Assembly: GCF_900604535.1 (NCBI RefSeq)
Contig: NZ_UWOT01000010.1
Span: 1 to 64,000 of the forward strand
Reading direction: 5' to 3'
Length of the DNA: 64,000 nucleotides
Source: Romboutsia_E sp900604535
Lineage (GTDB): Bacteria; Bacillota; Clostridia; Peptostreptococcales; Peptostreptococcaceae
How positions within the stretch are numbered: the first letter of the stretch is position 1; each line of letters opens with the position of its first letter. The notes beneath the pieces were generated by a model. The model was given only the letters and a program-made list of their open reading frames with translations, was not told where the DNA came from and made no database searches. Shown one piece after another: positions 27,211-37,000 of this stretch. The position numbers and the translations under genes were made by a program.

Positions 27211-27633
27211 CTACCCAATAGCAAACATTATCTCGCCTTCGCAAACTAAATTACCATTTACAGTTGCTTTACCTTTTCCAACACCTATATTACCTTTTAA
27301 TCTTATTATTTCTATTTCTAAATCAAGTTTATCACCAGGTATTACCTGCCTTTTCCATCGTACTTTATCAGCTCCAACTAAAAATCCTATTTTTCCTTTA
27401 AAACTATCCATAGAAAGTATACATATAGCTCCCATTTGAGCCAATGCCTCTAATATTAGTACACCAGGCATTACTGGATATTCAGGGAAATGACCATTAA
27501 AAAAATTTTCATTTATAGTTACATTTTTGTATCCTTTTGCACTTTTACCTTCAACTACTTCTTCAACTCGATCTATCATAAAAAAAGGATATCTATGTGG
27601 CAAAATATCTTTTATTTCTTTTATATTTAGCAT
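27211..27633 (-). CDS. fabZ: 3-hydroxyacyl-ACP dehydratase FabZ
   Basis: This is a hot-dog fold dehydratase of 140 aa. The catalytic His lies in GHFPEYPVMPGVLILEALAQ and the catalytic Glu in the same helix. The N-terminal LPHRYPFFMIDRV is a family hallmark. It removes water from beta-hydroxyacyl-ACP in the elongation cycle. It sits directly after accB with no gap and before accC, the order found in streptococcal fab operons. No FabM or FabA isomerase is seen nearby, so the route to unsaturated acids is not explained by this locus. Confidence 0.96.
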   Translation of the reverse strand: MLNIKEIKDILPHRYPFFMIDRVEEVVEGKSAKGYKNVTINENFFNGHFPEYPVMPGVLILEALAQMGAICILSMDSFKGKIGFLVGADKVRWKRQVIPGDKLDLEIEIIRLKGNIGVGKGKATVNGNLVCEGEIMFAIG

Positions 27634-28152
27634 TTATACTCTCCTTACCTTAAACAATGAATCTCCATACTGTACCATTTCTCCATTTTTACCTAGTACA
27701 CTTACTATCTCGCAATCATATTCTGCACTAATTTCATTCATTAACTTCATAGCTTCAACTATACAAATAACATCACCTTTATTTACTCTTTGCCCAACAC
27801 TTACAAATGGATTATCTTCTGGAGACATGGCCTCATAAAATGTACCTACTATTGGTGACTTTATAAATTCAAAACTTTCCTTAGAGTCTGTAATTTTAAG
27901 ACTATCTTTATTAGAAATATTTAACCCATCATCAATAAGTCCCATTTCTCTAATTTCTATTCCTTCACTTAAATCTGTTATAGCTAATCTATTTATGCTT
28001 TTAGCATCTATTCCATCTATACTATTTTGTATATAATTTCTAGTAATAGATTTATCTATCTTTATAAATTCTTTATCATCTTGCATTTCAAAATAAGATA
28101 AATCAGAATTATTTATTATATTAATAAGTTCTTTTACTTCATTAAAATTCAT
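27634..28152 (-). CDS. accB: Biotin carboxyl carrier protein of acetyl-CoA carboxylase
   Basis: BCCP of 172 aa. The C-terminal biotinyl domain carries the canonical EAMKLMNE motif with the biotin-accepting Lys, preceded by PIVGTFYEAMSPEDNPFVSVGQRVNKGD. The N-terminal part is a charged helix and a flexible linker without the Ala/Pro richness seen in E. coli. The ATG at 28152 has GGAGG 5 bases upstream; a TTG at 28164 overlaps that site and is rejected. Confidence 0.95.
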   Translation of the reverse strand: MNFNEVKELINIINNSDLSYFEMQDDKEFIKIDKSITRNYIQNSIDGIDAKSINRLAITDLSEGIEIREMGLIDDGLNISNKDSLKITDSKESFEFIKSPIVGTFYEAMSPEDNPFVSVGQRVNKGDVICIVEAMKLMNEISAEYDCEIVSVLGKNGEMVQYGDSLFKVRRV

Positions 28153-28164
28153 ATTAGCCTCCAA

Positions 28165-29400
28165 CTACTCCCATCTCTTAAATAATAAAGATGCATTATG
28201 ACCTCCAAATCCTAAGGAGTTGTTTATTGTATACTTAACATCACATTCTCTTCCAACATTAGGTACATAGTCTAAATCTAGTTCCTCTTCGCTTTCAGTA
28301 TAACCAATTGTTGGTGGTATAAATCCTTCTTGTAATGTTTTTATACAAGCTATTGACTCTACAGCTCCTGCAGCTCCAAGTAAGTGACCAGTCATAGATT
28401 TTATTGAAGATATAGGTATATTTTTTGCATCCACTCCGAATACTTTTTTTATTGCTCTAGTTTCGAATAAATCATTATATGGAGTAGATGTACCATGTGC
28501 ATTTATATAAGAAACATCACTTGGACTTATTTTTCCTTCATTAATTGCATCCATCATAGCTCTTGATGCACTCTCTCCATTTGGATCTGGAGATGTTATA
28601 TGATATGCATCACAAGTTGAACCATACCCAACTATTTCACATAATATATTTGCATTTCTTTTTAATGCATGATCTAAACTTTCCATTACTAATATACCTG
28701 CACCCTCTCCCATTACAAATCCACTTCTATTTTTATCAAATGGTGTTGATGCCTTTTCTGGTATATTACTAGAATTTAGAGCTCTCATATTATTGAAACC
28801 AGCTATAGCTATAGGAGTTATAGATGACTCACATCCTCCAGTTATCATTACATCAGCATAACCATATTTTATATGTCTAAATGCATCTCCTATATTATTA
28901 GTTCCTGTTGCACAAGCAGTTACTGCTGATGTACAAGTACCTTTTGCTTCATATTTAATTGCAATATTAGCAGCTGCAGCATTTATTATTGTCATGGGTA
29001 TATACATAGGTGATACTCTTTTCGGTCCTCTATTATATAATGCACTAAATTCATTCTCATGAGTATGGAACCCTCCAATACCAGAACCTACCATAACTCC
29101 AAGTCGATTTTTATCAATTTCATCTATATTAAGACCTGATTGTTTTATAGCCTCCTCACTTGCTATAAGTGCATACTGAGTAAACTTATCAAGTCGCCTA
29201 CTTTCTTTTTTATCTAAATAATCTTCTACTTTTAAATTTTTAACTTCGCCAGCTATTTTCACATCTAAATTTTCAGTTTCTATAGACTTTATAAAATCTA
29301 TACCTAATTTTCCATTTTTAGCATTTGACCAAAATTCACTTACATTGTTACCAATAGGAGTTATCGCACCTATTCCTGTTATTACTACTCTTTTACACAT
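28165..29400 (-). CDS. fabF: 3-oxoacyl-ACP synthase II FabF
   Basis: This is the condensing enzyme of chain elongation, 411 aa. The catalytic Cys is in TACATGTNNIGDAFR, with the two histidines in NAHGTSTPYNDLFE and SIKSMTGHLLGAAGAVE, and the GFGGHNASLLF tail matches the family. The N-terminus KRVVITGIGAITPIG is typical. It is the only KAS I/II gene in the operon, so it probably supports all elongation steps after FabH. It lies 9 bases after fabG. Confidence 0.97.
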   Translation of the reverse strand: MCKRVVITGIGAITPIGNNVSEFWSNAKNGKLGIDFIKSIETENLDVKIAGEVKNLKVEDYLDKKESRRLDKFTQYALIASEEAIKQSGLNIDEIDKNRLGVMVGSGIGGFHTHENEFSALYNRGPKRVSPMYIPMTIINAAAANIAIKYEAKGTCTSAVTACATGTNNIGDAFRHIKYGYADVMITGGCESSITPIAIAGFNNMRALNSSNIPEKASTPFDKNRSGFVMGEGAGILVMESLDHALKRNANILCEIVGYGSTCDAYHITSPDPNGESASRAMMDAINEGKISPSDVSYINAHGTSTPYNDLFETRAIKKVFGVDAKNIPISSIKSMTGHLLGAAGAVESIACIKTLQEGFIPPTIGYTESEEELDLDYVPNVGRECDVKYTINNSLGFGGHNASLLFKRWE

Positions 29401-29409
29401 AATTTCCTC

Positions 29410-30150
29410 CTACATTGCCATTCCGCCATCAACGTGGATAACTTGACCTGTTATATAATTAGATTTGTCACTTCCTAAAAATACAGCTAAATTTGCAATA
29501 TCTTCTACTTGACCTAATCTTTTAAGAGGTACTTGAGATATTATATTTTTCTTTTGATCATCACTTAGTACTCTAGTCATATCTGTGTCTATAAAACCTG
29601 GAGCTATAGCATTTACATTTATATTTTTACTTCCAATTTCACGAGCTAAAGATTTTGTCATACCGATAAGTCCAGCTTTTGAAGCTGAGTAATTTACTTG
29701 ACCAGCATTTCCTATAACACCTACAACGGATGACATGTTTATTATTTTTCCTTCTTTTTGCTTTATCATTATTGGAGATACTGCTCTTAAACAGTTAAAT
29801 GCTCCTTTTAAATTTACTTCTATTACACTATCAAAATCTTCTTCTTTCATTCTAATTAATAATGTATCTTTTGTTATACCTGCATTATTAACTAATATAT
29901 CTATTTTTCCAAAAGCTCCTCTAGCTTCTTTTATTAATTTCTCTGCTTCTTCAAATTTACTAATATCTGCTTTGATTATCAAAGTATTAGATCCTAATTT
30001 ATCTAATTCTTCTTTTAATTCAAGGGCTTCTTTATTACTATTTTTATAATTAAGTACTATGTTAGCACCTTCTTTAGCATACTTTAATGCTATGCTTCTA
30101 CCAATACCTCTAGAAGCACCAGTTATTATTGCACATTTTCCTTTTAACAT
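29410..30150 (-). CDS. fabG: 3-oxoacyl-ACP reductase FabG
   Basis: This is a short-chain dehydrogenase/reductase of 246 aa. The NADPH loop TGASRGIGRSIA is at the N-terminus, with NNAGIT, the catalytic Ser in NMSSVVGVIGNAGQ, and YSASKAGL with catalytic Tyr and Lys. The C-terminal SNYITGQVIHVDGGMAM is the usual FabG ending. The start is ATG 30150, with AGGAGGAG 4 bases upstream; a longer in-frame start at 30174 would place eight extra residues on the ribosome site. Confidence 0.97.
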   Translation of the reverse strand: MLKGKCAIITGASRGIGRSIALKYAKEGANIVLNYKNSNKEALELKEELDKLGSNTLIIKADISKFEEAEKLIKEARGAFGKIDILVNNAGITKDTLLIRMKEEDFDSVIEVNLKGAFNCLRAVSPIMIKQKEGKIINMSSVVGVIGNAGQVNYSASKAGLIGMTKSLAREIGSKNINVNAIAPGFIDTDMTRVLSDDQKKNIISQVPLKRLGQVEDIANLAVFLGSDKSNYITGQVIHVDGGMAM

Positions 30151-30173
30151 CTTACTCCTCCTATTAATGAACA

Positions 30174-31124
30174 CTATAGATTTACTGTTTGTAATTTTAA
30201 TTTATCTAGTGTTTCATTTAAAGACTGTATATCTTCTACATTATAAACATTAACACTTTTATCTATCTTTTTTACAAATCCACTTAGTATTTTACCTGGT
30301 CCCAGCTCTATAAAAGTATCTACTCCTTTATCTATTAAATCCCTTATACTTTTTTCAAAAAGTACTGAAGACATTATTTGCTTTCTTAATAATTCTTTTA
30401 TATCATCACTTTTTTTATAAGGACATCCTTTTACATTAGAATAAACAACTTTTTTTAATTCTTTTATATCAACTTTTTTTAATTCTTCATAGAACTTATA
30501 ACTAGCTTCTTTATAAATAGAACTATGAAATGGTCCACTTACCTTTAGTGGCATTGCAATACCTTTTAATTCTTTTGCTATTTTTACACTCGCTTTTATA
30601 GCATCATGTTCTCCTGAGATAACTACTTGCCCTGGACAATTATAATTAGCACCTTCTACTAAACCATACTCGCTAGCTTTCTTTATTAGCTCTTCAACTT
30701 TTTCTTCACTTAGCTTAAGTATAGCTGCCATTGTTCCTTTATCAGAACTAACTGATAAATCCATTATTTCAGCTCTTTTTTTAATAAGATTCATACCATC
30801 CTCAAAAGACAAGCATTCACCATAAATTAAGGCCCCGTACTCTCCTAATGATAAACCTAATGTATAATCAGCCTCCACTCCATTAAGTTCTAAAGCTTTT
30901 TGGCAAGCTAATGATGTAAGTAAAATTGCTGGCTGACTATTCTTAGTTTTTGTTAATTCATTTATAGGACCTTTAAAGATTAGCTCTTTAATAGGCATAT
31001 CTAAAATTTCTTCACCTTTATCAAATATATATTTACATTCATCTATGTTATCGTATAAATCTTTCCCCATATTTATATACTGAGATCCTTGACCTGGAAA
31101 AAGAAATGCCGTCTTTTTTCTCAT
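30174..31124 (-). CDS. fabD: Malonyl-CoA:ACP transacylase FabD
   Basis: This enzyme moves malonyl from CoA to ACP. It has 316 aa; FLFPGQGSQYINMG begins the protein, the nucleophile Ser is in GLSLGEYGALIYG, and the catalytic His is in VSGPFHSSIY. The C-terminal FIELGPGKILSGFVKKID is conserved. It overlaps the end of fabK by 4 bases, so the two are translationally coupled. Confidence 0.96.
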   Translation of the reverse strand: MRKKTAFLFPGQGSQYINMGKDLYDNIDECKYIFDKGEEILDMPIKELIFKGPINELTKTKNSQPAILLTSLACQKALELNGVEADYTLGLSLGEYGALIYGECLSFEDGMNLIKKRAEIMDLSVSSDKGTMAAILKLSEEKVEELIKKASEYGLVEGANYNCPGQVVISGEHDAIKASVKIAKELKGIAMPLKVSGPFHSSIYKEASYKFYEELKKVDIKELKKVVYSNVKGCPYKKSDDIKELLRKQIMSSVLFEKSIRDLIDKGVDTFIELGPGKILSGFVKKIDKSVNVYNVEDIQSLNETLDKLKLQTVNL

Positions 31125-32050
31125 TGTACCCTCCTAAGGACTTCATCAAGTTCATTCATTAATTCATTTATAATTTCTTCACAACTTTGTTTTTTATTTA
31201 TCATTCCAGCAATTTGTCCTGCCATTACGCTACCATTATCAACATCTCCATGTATAACTGCTTTTTGAAGAGCTCCTTTACCTAAAGCTTCTATTTCACT
31301 TATATCAGCATTAGATTTTTCCAGTTTACTATATTCTCTAGTAAGCTTATTTCTTAAAACTCTAACAGGATGAGATGTTGAGGTACCTGTAACCTCACTA
31401 TCTATATCCCTTGCATTTAATACCTTTTCTTTATAATTATCATGAACTCTACATTCATCTGATACTAAAAATCTAGTCCCCATTTGAACTCCACTAGCCC
31501 CAAGCATAAAAGATGCTGCTATTCCTCTACCATCACCTATCCCTCCTGCTGCTATAACAGGAATATCTATAGCATCCACAACCTGTGGAACTAAACTCAT
31601 AGTAGTTAGTTGGCCTATATGTCCGCCTGCTTCCATCCCTTCTACAATAACTGCATCTGCTTTGAATTTTTCCATTCTTTTAGCAATTGCTACAGAAGGG
31701 ACAACAGGTATTACTTTTATATTATTTTTTTTCCAATCATCCATATACTTTCCAGGGCTTCCAGCACCAGTAGTTACAACGGCTACCTTTTCATCACATA
31801 CGAGTTTAGCTATTTCATCAACATTCTTGCCCATTAACATTATATTCACACCAAATGGTTTATCAGTAAGTGATTTTGCTTTTTGAATTTCAGATCTTAC
31901 ATCTTCTACATTTCCAACGCCACTTATAATACCAAGTCCACCTGCTTCACTTACGGCTGCTGCTAGTGTAGCATCTGAAATCCATGCCATACCACCTTGA
32001 ATTATTGGATATTTTATATTAAGTAATTCTGTTATCCTAGTATATTTCAT
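31121..32050 (-). CDS. fabK: Enoyl-ACP reductase II FabK
   Basis: This is the FMN-dependent enoyl-ACP reductase of 309 aa. YPIIQGGMAWISDATLAAAVSEAGGLGIISG starts the TIM barrel (given as residues 14-44). Further FMN and phosphate contacts are in VIVEGMEAGGHIG, VIAAGGIGDGRGIAASFMLGASGV and QMGTRFLVSDEC. It replaces FabI for the last step of each elongation cycle; bacteria relying on FabK are intrinsically less sensitive to triclosan. A paralog lies at 22468. Confidence 0.96.
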   Translation of the reverse strand: MKYTRITELLNIKYPIIQGGMAWISDATLAAAVSEAGGLGIISGVGNVEDVRSEIQKAKSLTDKPFGVNIMLMGKNVDEIAKLVCDEKVAVVTTGAGSPGKYMDDWKKNNIKVIPVVPSVAIAKRMEKFKADAVIVEGMEAGGHIGQLTTMSLVPQVVDAIDIPVIAAGGIGDGRGIAASFMLGASGVQMGTRFLVSDECRVHDNYKEKVLNARDIDSEVTGTSTSHPVRVLRNKLTREYSKLEKSNADISEIEALGKGALQKAVIHGDVDNGSVMAGQIAGMINKKQSCEEIINELMNELDEVLRRVQ

Positions 32051-32074
32051 AGGTCCTCCTGTAACTTTACTATC

Positions 32075-32311
32075 TTACGAATTTACTTTTTCTTTTTGCT
32101 TATCTTCTATGTAATTTACTACATCTTGAATACTTTTCATATTTTCTGGTGATTCAACTTCTATTCCAAACTGCTCTTCTATTTCTATTACTAATTGGAA
32201 TGTATCTAATGAATCTATACCTAATGATTCAAATGTACTTTCTAAAGTTATTTCATCTCTTTCTATTGATAAGTTCTCTTCTATTATTGTTTGTAATTTT
32301 TCAAATATCAT
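32075..32311 (-). CDS. acpP: Acyl carrier protein
   Basis: ACP of 78 aa, strongly acidic. The phosphopantetheine Ser 34 is in LGIDSLDTFQLVIEIEEQFGI. ATG 32311 is chosen as the start: GGAGGA lies about 8 bases upstream, and the ATG at 32326 overlaps that site. It sits between fabH and fabK, the usual place in FabT-type operons. Confidence 0.96.
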   Translation of the reverse strand: MIFEKLQTIIEENLSIERDEITLESTFESLGIDSLDTFQLVIEIEEQFGIEVESPENMKSIQDVVNYIEDKQKEKVNS

Positions 32312-32405
32312 TTTATTATCCTCCATTGATTTAATTTAATTTTTACTTGATCTTAGTTATCTTAGTTAATTTTATAAATTTTAAATTTCCTTATTTTATT
32401 TTAAA

Positions 32406-33383
32406 TTATATAGCCCAGTTTATTAGAGTTGCACCATATGTAAGCCCAGCTCCAAATCCAACTAATATAATTTTGTTACCTTTTTTTATTAGTTTTTTTT
32501 TCCACATTTCACTTAATGCAATTGGTATGGATGCTGCTGAAGTATTTCCATACTCTTCTATATTCATATAAAACTTATCTACTGAAACTTTTAATTTTTT
32601 AGCAGCATAATCAATAATTCTTACATTAGCTTGATGTGGTATTATATAATCAATATCATCTAAGTTTAAATTATTTTCATTTAAAACTTTATTAATTGAA
32701 TTTACTATAGTAGATGTAGCAAATTTAAATACTTCATTTCCATTCATTTTTAATTTGGAACTTTTTATAACCTTATTTTCCACAAATGGACTATCTACAT
32801 CATTACCTTCAATAGTTATACACTTATACTTTTCTCCTTCTGATTTACAAAAGGAACTGATTAAACCAACATTATCGCTTTTTGATAAAACCACGGCACC
32901 TGCTCCATCACCAAATAATACACATGTAGATCTATCTTCCCAGTCAACTGATTTTGAAAGATTTTCTGCACCTATAACAAGTGCATTATTATATCCATTT
33001 GATTTCATAAGAGATTTTGCAACATCTAATCCGTATATAAATCCAGAACATGCAGCACTTATATCAAAGGCTACTGAGTTATTAGCACCTATTATACTTT
33101 GTACTATACAAGCAGTAGATGGAGTATACATATCTGGAGTACAAGTTGCTACTACTATTAAATCAATGTCTATTGATCTTATATTTGCATTTTCTAAAGC
33201 CATTTTAGCTGCTTCAGATGCCATATATGATGTATCCTCACCTATAGATACGTGCCTTTGCTTTATACCAGTACGTGAGTATATCCATTCATCACTAGTT
33301 TCTATAATTTCACTAAGTTGGTCATTAGTGATTATTTTAGAAGGAGCATACTTTCCAACACCTCCTATTATTACCTCTTTCAT
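32406..33383 (-). CDS. fabH: 3-oxoacyl-ACP synthase III FabH
   Basis: This enzyme starts fatty-acid synthesis by condensing acyl-CoA with malonyl-ACP. It has 325 aa; the catalytic Cys is in FDISAACSGFIYGLDVAKSL, His in IIPHQANVRII and Asn in EYGNTSAASIPIAL. The start is ATG 33383 with AAGGAGAG 4 bases upstream; a longer frame to 33428 would begin inside the leader. It is the first gene of the operon, about 105 bases downstream of a promoter overlapped by a FabT-type palindrome. Confidence 0.97.
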   Translation of the reverse strand: MKEVIIGGVGKYAPSKIITNDQLSEIIETSDEWIYSRTGIKQRHVSIGEDTSYMASEAAKMALENANIRSIDIDLIVVATCTPDMYTPSTACIVQSIIGANNSVAFDISAACSGFIYGLDVAKSLMKSNGYNNALVIGAENLSKSVDWEDRSTCVLFGDGAGAVVLSKSDNVGLISSFCKSEGEKYKCITIEGNDVDSPFVENKVIKSSKLKMNGNEVFKFATSTIVNSINKVLNENNLNLDDIDYIIPHQANVRIIDYAAKKLKVSVDKFYMNIEEYGNTSAASIPIALSEMWKKKLIKKGNKIILVGFGAGLTYGATLINWAI

Positions 33384-33483
33384 AAAACTCTCCTTGTTAT
33401 TTTGATTTGTATATATTTTGAAATTCAAGATATCTTATCAAAAAAAATAATCCAAAGTATTTTTAATAAATCGTTTTATTTCC

Positions 33484-33524
33484 TTTGATAATCAAACTAT
33501 ATTATATTCGAAATAAAAAGTCAA
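33484..33524 (-). promoter_or_regulatory. fab operon promoter with FabT operator
   Basis: On the minus strand TTGACT (33524-33519), 17 bases, then TATAGT (33501-33496). The palindrome TTTGATTATCAAA (33496-33484) begins at the last base of the -10 box and covers the expected transcription start. It matches the known FabT/MarR box of streptococci (core TTTGATTATCAAA), so binding there should block initiation of the whole operon. Confidence 0.85.
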
Positions 33525-33719
33525 CTACTTTTTCTATATAAATATTTTTAAATGGCATTTTTATAAAATATTTATAATCATTCTATATTCTTAATCCATT
33601 GCAAACACTATTTTATATAAAAATATATTAAACTATTTATGAAAAATTTAAAAATAATATTTGAGGGTACATATTTTTAATGTAACCTTACTTTTAAATA
33701 AAGACTATATATTAATTTT
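33525..33719. other. AT-rich spacer, nothing recognised
   Basis: About 195 bases of A/T-rich sequence upstream of the fab promoter. I see no gene, hairpin or repeat worth naming; it merges into the degenerate amidohydrolase remnant at 33720. Confidence 0.4.
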
Positions 33720-33890
33720 TTAGTAAAACTTATATATATCAATTATTATAAAATCAGCATATTTGCCTACTTCAATGATTCCAATTTCATTTTCTCTAAA
33801 AATCTGATAAGCCTGTCTATAAACCCTGGTAATATTACTTTTTCACCAGTATCTATTATCTTAATGTACTTATTTATATATTTTTATTTT
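33720..33890 (-). pseudogene. Amidohydrolase (YtcJ-like) gene remnant
   Basis: Two short pieces of a metal-dependent amidohydrolase are fused. The first reads YIKIIDTGEKVILPGFID, the N-terminal segment just before the usual HxH metal site. One frame away the second reads AYQIFRENEIGIIEVGKYADF followed by IIID, the C-terminal segment of the same family, then a stop at 33722-33720. Most of the protein, including all metal ligands, is deleted between them, so the remnant (about 170 bases) cannot be functional. The call rests on motif recognition of both ends in the right order. Confidence 0.7.
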
Positions 33891-34016
33891 TTTATTATTT
33901 ATTCATAATATTATTAAACCTACTAGGTATATATATATTTTTTTTTATAAATAGATCTTTACTTATAACTTCATATAAATAGCATTACTATACTTATTTT
34001 CACGATAAAATTATAA

Positions 34017-34065
34017 AAATAGACATAGAGATTAGTATATACTATTCTCTATGTCTATTTAATTA
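34017..34065 (-). terminator. Terminator after the nucleotidase gene
   Basis: A 13-bp perfect stem (ATAGACATAGAGA at 34019-34031 with its complement at 34046-34058) sits 16 bases after the stop codon. Flanking A- and T-tracts are present. Confidence 0.75.
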
Positions 34066-34080
34066 TATTTTAATTTTATT

Positions 34081-37000
34081 TTATTTTTTTCTTCTATTAT
34101 TTGTAAGTATACCAGCTACAGCCGTAACCCCCATACCAATGTACCCTAATATGCTTATATCTCCTGTTTGAGGATTTGATGGTTTGTTTCCATTTTGGTT
34201 TCCGTTACTACTTCCACCATTCCCGTTATTATTATTGTTATCTCCATTTTGGTTTCCGCTATTACTTCCACCATTTCCGTTATTATTATTGTTATCTCCA
34301 TTTTGGTTTCCGCTATTACTTCCACCATTTCCTGGCTTACCAGCTTCAACTTCATCTATTACAGCATTTACCATAGCTTTTACGTCTTCAATTGACATAT
34401 CTTTTACTTCTAATATAGCTATAAGTTCTTTATTTTTTATTTTTGAATTATATACTTTAATTAGGGACTTTCCGTTTTCTTGTACAGATTCTACTGTATA
34501 TCCGTTTTTAACAGCCTCTAATAATATATCTTTTAAGTACTCACTTTCAACTTCAACTTTTATAGCATTACCAATCATTGTACCCGCTAAAATTCTACCC
34601 TGCTTAGTATAATTAACAGTACCTAAAGTTTTTATAAAGTTAACTAATGATTCTTCTAATGAAGAGTATTCATTTAATGTAGGAACATCACCAAAGCATG
34701 GATAGTCATCTCCACCAGCTGCCATAAAATCATTTGTTGCTACTGTATAAGTTTTGTTCATATCTAAATCTTTACCATTTATAGTTAAAGATATTATTCT
34801 ATCTCCTACCTTTTTACTTGGATCAACTACAAATTTTATACCTGCTACATGTGGGAATCCACCTAAAGATTCACCGTAACTTCTAACACCAAATTCAAGG
34901 ATTTGTTTTATTTGAGCTCCTGTAAGCTGTTTTGTAACTATATAGTTTCCAAAAGGTAAAACACTTACTATATCACCTTTAGTAATATCTCCAGCTTTTA
35001 TACTAGCACGGATTCCTCCTCCATTAGTTATAGCTATATCTGCTCCAGTTTCACTTATCATAGCATCTGTTATTAAGTTTCCTAAGTTTGTTTCACCAAA
35101 TCTTACGCTATTTCTATCTCCATCTAAGTCTATAGTAGTTTTTCCGACTACTTCAGATAATACGTCTCCTTGTTTAGCATCTATTTCAGCTATTTTAGCC
35201 TTAACATTGGCATCAGGAGTTACTTTTAAAGCTTCTTCCTTAGTTATAAGACTTGCAGTAGCATCTAATACTTCATTATTTTCATCTAATTCTAACTCTA
35301 CTTTGCCAAGATTTGATAAATACTCTCCTGTACTTACTAATAAAGTATCATTTACTTTATCTCCATTTTTAAATGTTGTATGGCTATGACCATCTACGTA
35401 TACATCTATGCCATCAACTGCATTTATAACATCGTATGCTGTAGGATTGCTACTTTCATCAGTCCCAACATGTGATAGAGCTACTATTACATCTGCGCCT
35501 TGTTTTTCTAATTCAGCAACTTGTTCTTTTGCTGCATCAATCGGACTAGTAAATTCTATTCCTTTAACATTGTTAGGATTAGTTTTATAAGCTGTTTCTT
35601 GTGTAGCTATACCAAAGAATCCAACCTTTACAGTTTTTCCGTTGACTTCCATCTCCTTTATATTATTAGATTCAAACACAGATTGACCATCTTTCTTTAC
35701 ATTAGAAGCTAATAATCTAAGTTTATTTTCCCCATTTTTTAATGATACACTATTTTTAAATAACTCCATTAATCTTGAATATCCGTAGTTAAAATCATGG
35801 TTACCAGGAACAATATATTCATATCCAGCTGCATTTAATAAATCTACTGCATCTTGACCTTTACTTAATGTTACAAATGGTAAACCATGTATAGTATCTC
35901 CTGCATCAACTAGTATTGAATTTTCAGTATTATTTTTTATAGCTGCAACGGTATCTATACCTATTACACTACTGTCTGCCTTTAATCTACCATGAGTATC
36001 ATTAGTATGGAGTATTGTTATTTTATTTGTATCTTCTTTTTCTTGTGTAGCTGATAAATCGTAGTAGTATTTATATAATTGCTCTCCTGCTACTTCTTTA
36101 TTTGTAGATATTGCAGGATAATTTGCTAAGTAATTCACTCCATTTTCGTGAGAAGTAAAGTATACTTTTGTATCTGTATCTATAGTTTTAAACTTCCAGT
36201 TATTATCTACTGAAGGTTCTAATTTTCCAGCATCTTCTATATATTTCTTTAATACATCTCTACTTTCATCTGTTGTAGTGTATACTGGTACTTGTCTACC
36301 ATTCCATGGGAAACTATCTCCCCCAGCTCTATAGTTATTAGTAGCTATTAAGAACTCTTGTTCTAAATCTATAGGTTTACCATTGTAAGTTAAATTATAT
36401 ATTCTTGAAGAATTTTCATTTATTACATTTCCTTTTTTATCATACTTAGGCTCTTGAGTTACATCTATTTCATATTCTACACCATCTATTACATCAAAGT
36501 TGAATGTAGGAAAATCTCTATTTATTAAATCTTGCTCCTTGGTAGAATTAGGGTCTATTGTGTTAAACATGTTAGCACAAAACTCTAACCATTCTTTCAC
36601 ATCTGCCCCAGTTAATTTTATAACTGCCATTGTATTATCGTATTTATATAAATTAGATAAATCTCTTATAGCAAGTCCTCCTGCTTTTATATCCACATAG
36701 TTTCCTGCGCTGCTTCCAGCTTTAAATGGCGCTGCTGCTGATAATATTGGAAGATCAGAATACTTAACTAGACTTGGGTCATTATCTTCTATTAATTTTT
36801 CAACATAAGCTTTTTGAGCATCAGATACTATTTGTATTGATGGATCATCTGCTACTAACGTGAAAAAACTATTTAAATCTTTTGTAACTTCTCCTGATTT
36901 TTCATTTACATATGCATCTGTTGCTTCATGATATTCTTTAACAACAGCTTCTGTTGCTTCATCATTTTCTTTTCCTTTTGTACTTATATTATTTATTTTA

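Noticed and set aside
22417..32376. An 18-base word (TTATCTTAGTTAATTTTA) occurs both before the FMN enzyme gene and between acpP and fabH, suggesting a shared operator.
   Set aside because: At this base composition one or two such matches are expected by chance within 64 kb, and the word is not palindromic.
32755..33405. A 216-residue open frame on the plus strand over fabH.
   Set aside because: Shadow of fabH, which has all catalytic residues, a ribosome site and operon context.
33428..33449. A second FabT-like site (TTTTGATAAGATAT) in the fabH leader.
   Set aside because: Only one half matches the FabT box; the rest is a different short palindrome, AAGATATCTT.
34190..34334. Regular repeats that might be a CRISPR array.
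   Set aside because: The 54-bp repeats are tandem without unique spacers and encode an in-frame protein linker.
34184..34612. A long open frame on the plus strand opposite the nucleotidase linker.
   Set aside because: It is the antisense of the Asn/Gly repeat and the nucleotidase C-terminus; no ribosome site and a proline/leucine repeat composition.
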